Of a DNA stretch of 7,622 nucleotides, positions 7,173 to 7,622 are shown piece by piece. The position numbers were made by a program, and so were the translations under genes. The DNA lies in contig JAFGCA010000267.1 of the NCBI GenBank assembly GCA_016932895.1, positions 1 through 7,622 on the forward strand, written 5' to 3'. A model generated the notes under the pieces. The model had not been told where the DNA came from and did not search any database. It was given only the letters and a program-made list of their open reading frames with translations. Origin of the DNA: Sedimentisphaerales bacterium (GTDB lineage Bacteria > Planctomycetota > Phycisphaerae > Sedimentisphaerales > SG8-4). Every line of letters begins with the position of its first letter. The first letter of the stretch is position 1.

Positions 7173-7213
7173 GGCCCTCGCCCCTCGCGATGCCGGCGGG
7201 CGTGGCCTTTTTT
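7173..7213 (+). terminator. Intrinsic terminator, plus strand
   Basis: GGCC (7173-7176) pairs with GGCC (7204-7207) and CGCCC (7179-7183) with GGGCG (7198-7202). A small internal loop (CT against T) and a 14-nt apical loop complete the hairpin. Six T follow immediately (7208-7213). No intact plus-strand gene ends just before it, so it may terminate an unannotated RNA or a lost gene. It lies 30 nt upstream of the ORF at 7244. Confidence 0.45.
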
Positions 7214-7243
7214 CATGCGTATCGCCGAAACGGAGATGCACCC

Positions 7244-7456
7244 ATGCGTGCAAACCTATTCGAAGGCCAACTTGAACCGCTTGCAAGAACACTCACCGTG
7301 CAGTTCGGTGTACAAGTCGTCTGCCAGGGGGAAAACGCCTGGACAGACAGCTGCAAAACCTGTGAGCACAAGCCCGATTGGCGGATGGACTGCTGTCTTT
7401 CCCGCTGCCATTCTCCATGCCGACAACCCGGCCATCAGAACCACTCCGCCTTCTGA
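7244..7456 (+). pseudogene. Truncated 5' remnant of a possible CobT/VWA-type protein
   Basis: ATG at 7244 has GGAG at 7232-7235, 8 nt upstream. The first 36 residues (MRANLFEGQLEPLARTL, then QFGVQVVCQGENAWTDS) resemble the N-terminal pattern of cobaltochelatase CobT-like proteins: LA..L...YGI.VV..G....TDG. The expected next block (a KTI-LP-LP stretch, then an LDHE.AH motif) is absent in all three frames. Instead a Cys-rich, low-quality stretch runs to TGA at 7454-7456, giving only 70 residues against several hundred for the family. It is best read as a gene start that lost its body. The homology is from memory of the family pattern and needs a profile search; it could be a small unrelated protein. 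Confidence 0.33.
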
Positions 7457-7467
7457 TAACCGTTATC
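7455..7467. promoter_or_regulatory. Palindrome GATAACCGTTATC, possible operator
   Basis: Perfect 6-bp arms are separated by one base, about 130 nt upstream of the gene start at 7599 and 72 nt upstream of repeat copy B. The length and symmetry fit a dimeric repressor site. The right arm GTTATC recurs at bases 2-7, 65 nt upstream of repeat copy A, where the left arm would lie outside the window. Confidence 0.3.
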
Positions 7468-7539
7468 GGGTGACTGCCGAATAGCTTTCTCGCGAGGCTG
7501 TCCGCCACCACCGGCTTTCCTCCACCCCAGCCCAACCAA

Positions 7540-7591
7540 CCCAGGTGGGCCGCGGGAACAGGGGCGTCCCACCTTGAGGGAGCCTCGGAGG
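7540..7591 (+). repeat. Hairpin/Shine-Dalgarno repeat, copy B
   Basis: This is the second copy of the 52-bp element, in the same orientation. Arms AGGTGGG (7543-7549) and CCCACCT (7568-7574) pair perfectly. They are extended inward by C7551-G7566, G7552-C7565 and C7553-G7564 after one mismatch. The element ends in GGAGG (7587-7591), 12 nt beyond the hairpin, as in copy A. It lies directly in front of a plausible start codon at 7599, so it would be the 5' leader of that gene. GCCT CGG AGGC (7582-7592) could also fold and mask the ribosome site. Confidence 0.75.
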
Positions 7592-7598
7592 CAAGAAC

Positions 7599-7622
7599 AT
7601 GAAGGAACAAAGCGATGAGGAA
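7599..7622 (+). CDS. 5' end of a plus-strand gene, truncated by the window edge
   Basis: Only eight codons are visible (MKEQSDEE), with no stop. The start is supported by GGAGG at 7587-7591 with 7-nt spacing. A second candidate start at 7615 (ATG AGG AA) has AAGGA at 7602-7606 with 8-nt spacing, in another frame. The first is preferred because its site is stronger and its spacing equals that of the matching repeat at 132. No function can be assigned. Confidence 0.45.

Larger units (their letters stand above)
6326..7598. other. Long gene-poor intergenic region
   Basis: About 1.3 kb without a convincing intact gene. Beyond the entries listed separately it holds an 8-bp inverted repeat GTGCTGTC/GACAGCAC (6772-6779, 6838-6845; 58 bp apart) enclosing a smaller AACCG/CGGTT hairpin. 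It also holds an 11-bp direct repeat GCCGGCCCGGT at 6423-6433 and 6521-6531. No tRNA, rRNA, transposase or CRISPR structure is visible. The mix of a terminator, a gene-start remnant and weak ORFs suggests a decayed or rearranged interval. Confidence 0.5.

Noticed and set aside
6861..7484. 207-codon plus-strand ORF
   Set aside because: It reads straight through a hairpin-T6 terminator, has near-random third-position usage, no ribosome site and no recognisable domain. It also overlaps a better candidate start at 7244 in another frame.

Overview
The window reads as GC-rich chromosomal DNA from a planctomycete, probably of the Phycisphaerae or a related uncultured lineage. This is inferred from one protein's architecture, not from a marker gene. 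The evidence is a very large secreted protein with 'VDMGAYE'-type beta-helix modules, 'DCNxNGxxDxxE' calcium loops, FG-GAP blades and a C-terminal dockerin-like tail of the form 'DFDxDxDVDxxDFAIFQxCLSGPxVPADPxCA', a combination typical of that phylum.

Layout. Bases 1-178 are non-coding and hold copy A of a 52-bp hairpin repeat. Bases 179-6286 on the minus strand are one gene of 2035 codons, about 80% of the window. Bases 6287-7598 are about 1.3 kb without a convincing gene. They contain a leader with mutually exclusive inverted repeats, a GTG-started ORF with a good Shine-Dalgarno site that overlaps the giant gene by ATGA, a possible minus-strand promoter, an intrinsic terminator on the plus strand, and a 70-codon ORF whose first half resembles the start of a CobT/VWA-type protein. 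Bases 7540-7622 hold copy B of the hairpin repeat, followed by GGAGG, 7 nt and ATG. This looks like the start of a plus-strand gene cut off by the window edge after 8 codons.

How the parts work together. The giant protein has a signal peptide, then three tandem homologous right-handed beta-helix modules, a calcium-loop linker, a beta-sandwich domain, a seven-bladed FG-GAP propeller, an Fn3 domain and a dockerin-like tail. It should be exported and act outside the cytoplasm as an adhesive or carbohydrate-related surface protein; no catalytic motif is visible. No second intact gene can be tied to it.

The most interesting unexplained signal is the repeat pair 73-124 / 7540-7591. Both copies have the same orientation, the same 32-nt foldable hairpin, the same 12-nt gap to GGAGG and the same 7-nt gap to ATG. 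This suggests a dispersed structured 5'-leader element. In copy A that leader points into the antisense of the giant gene's 3' end.
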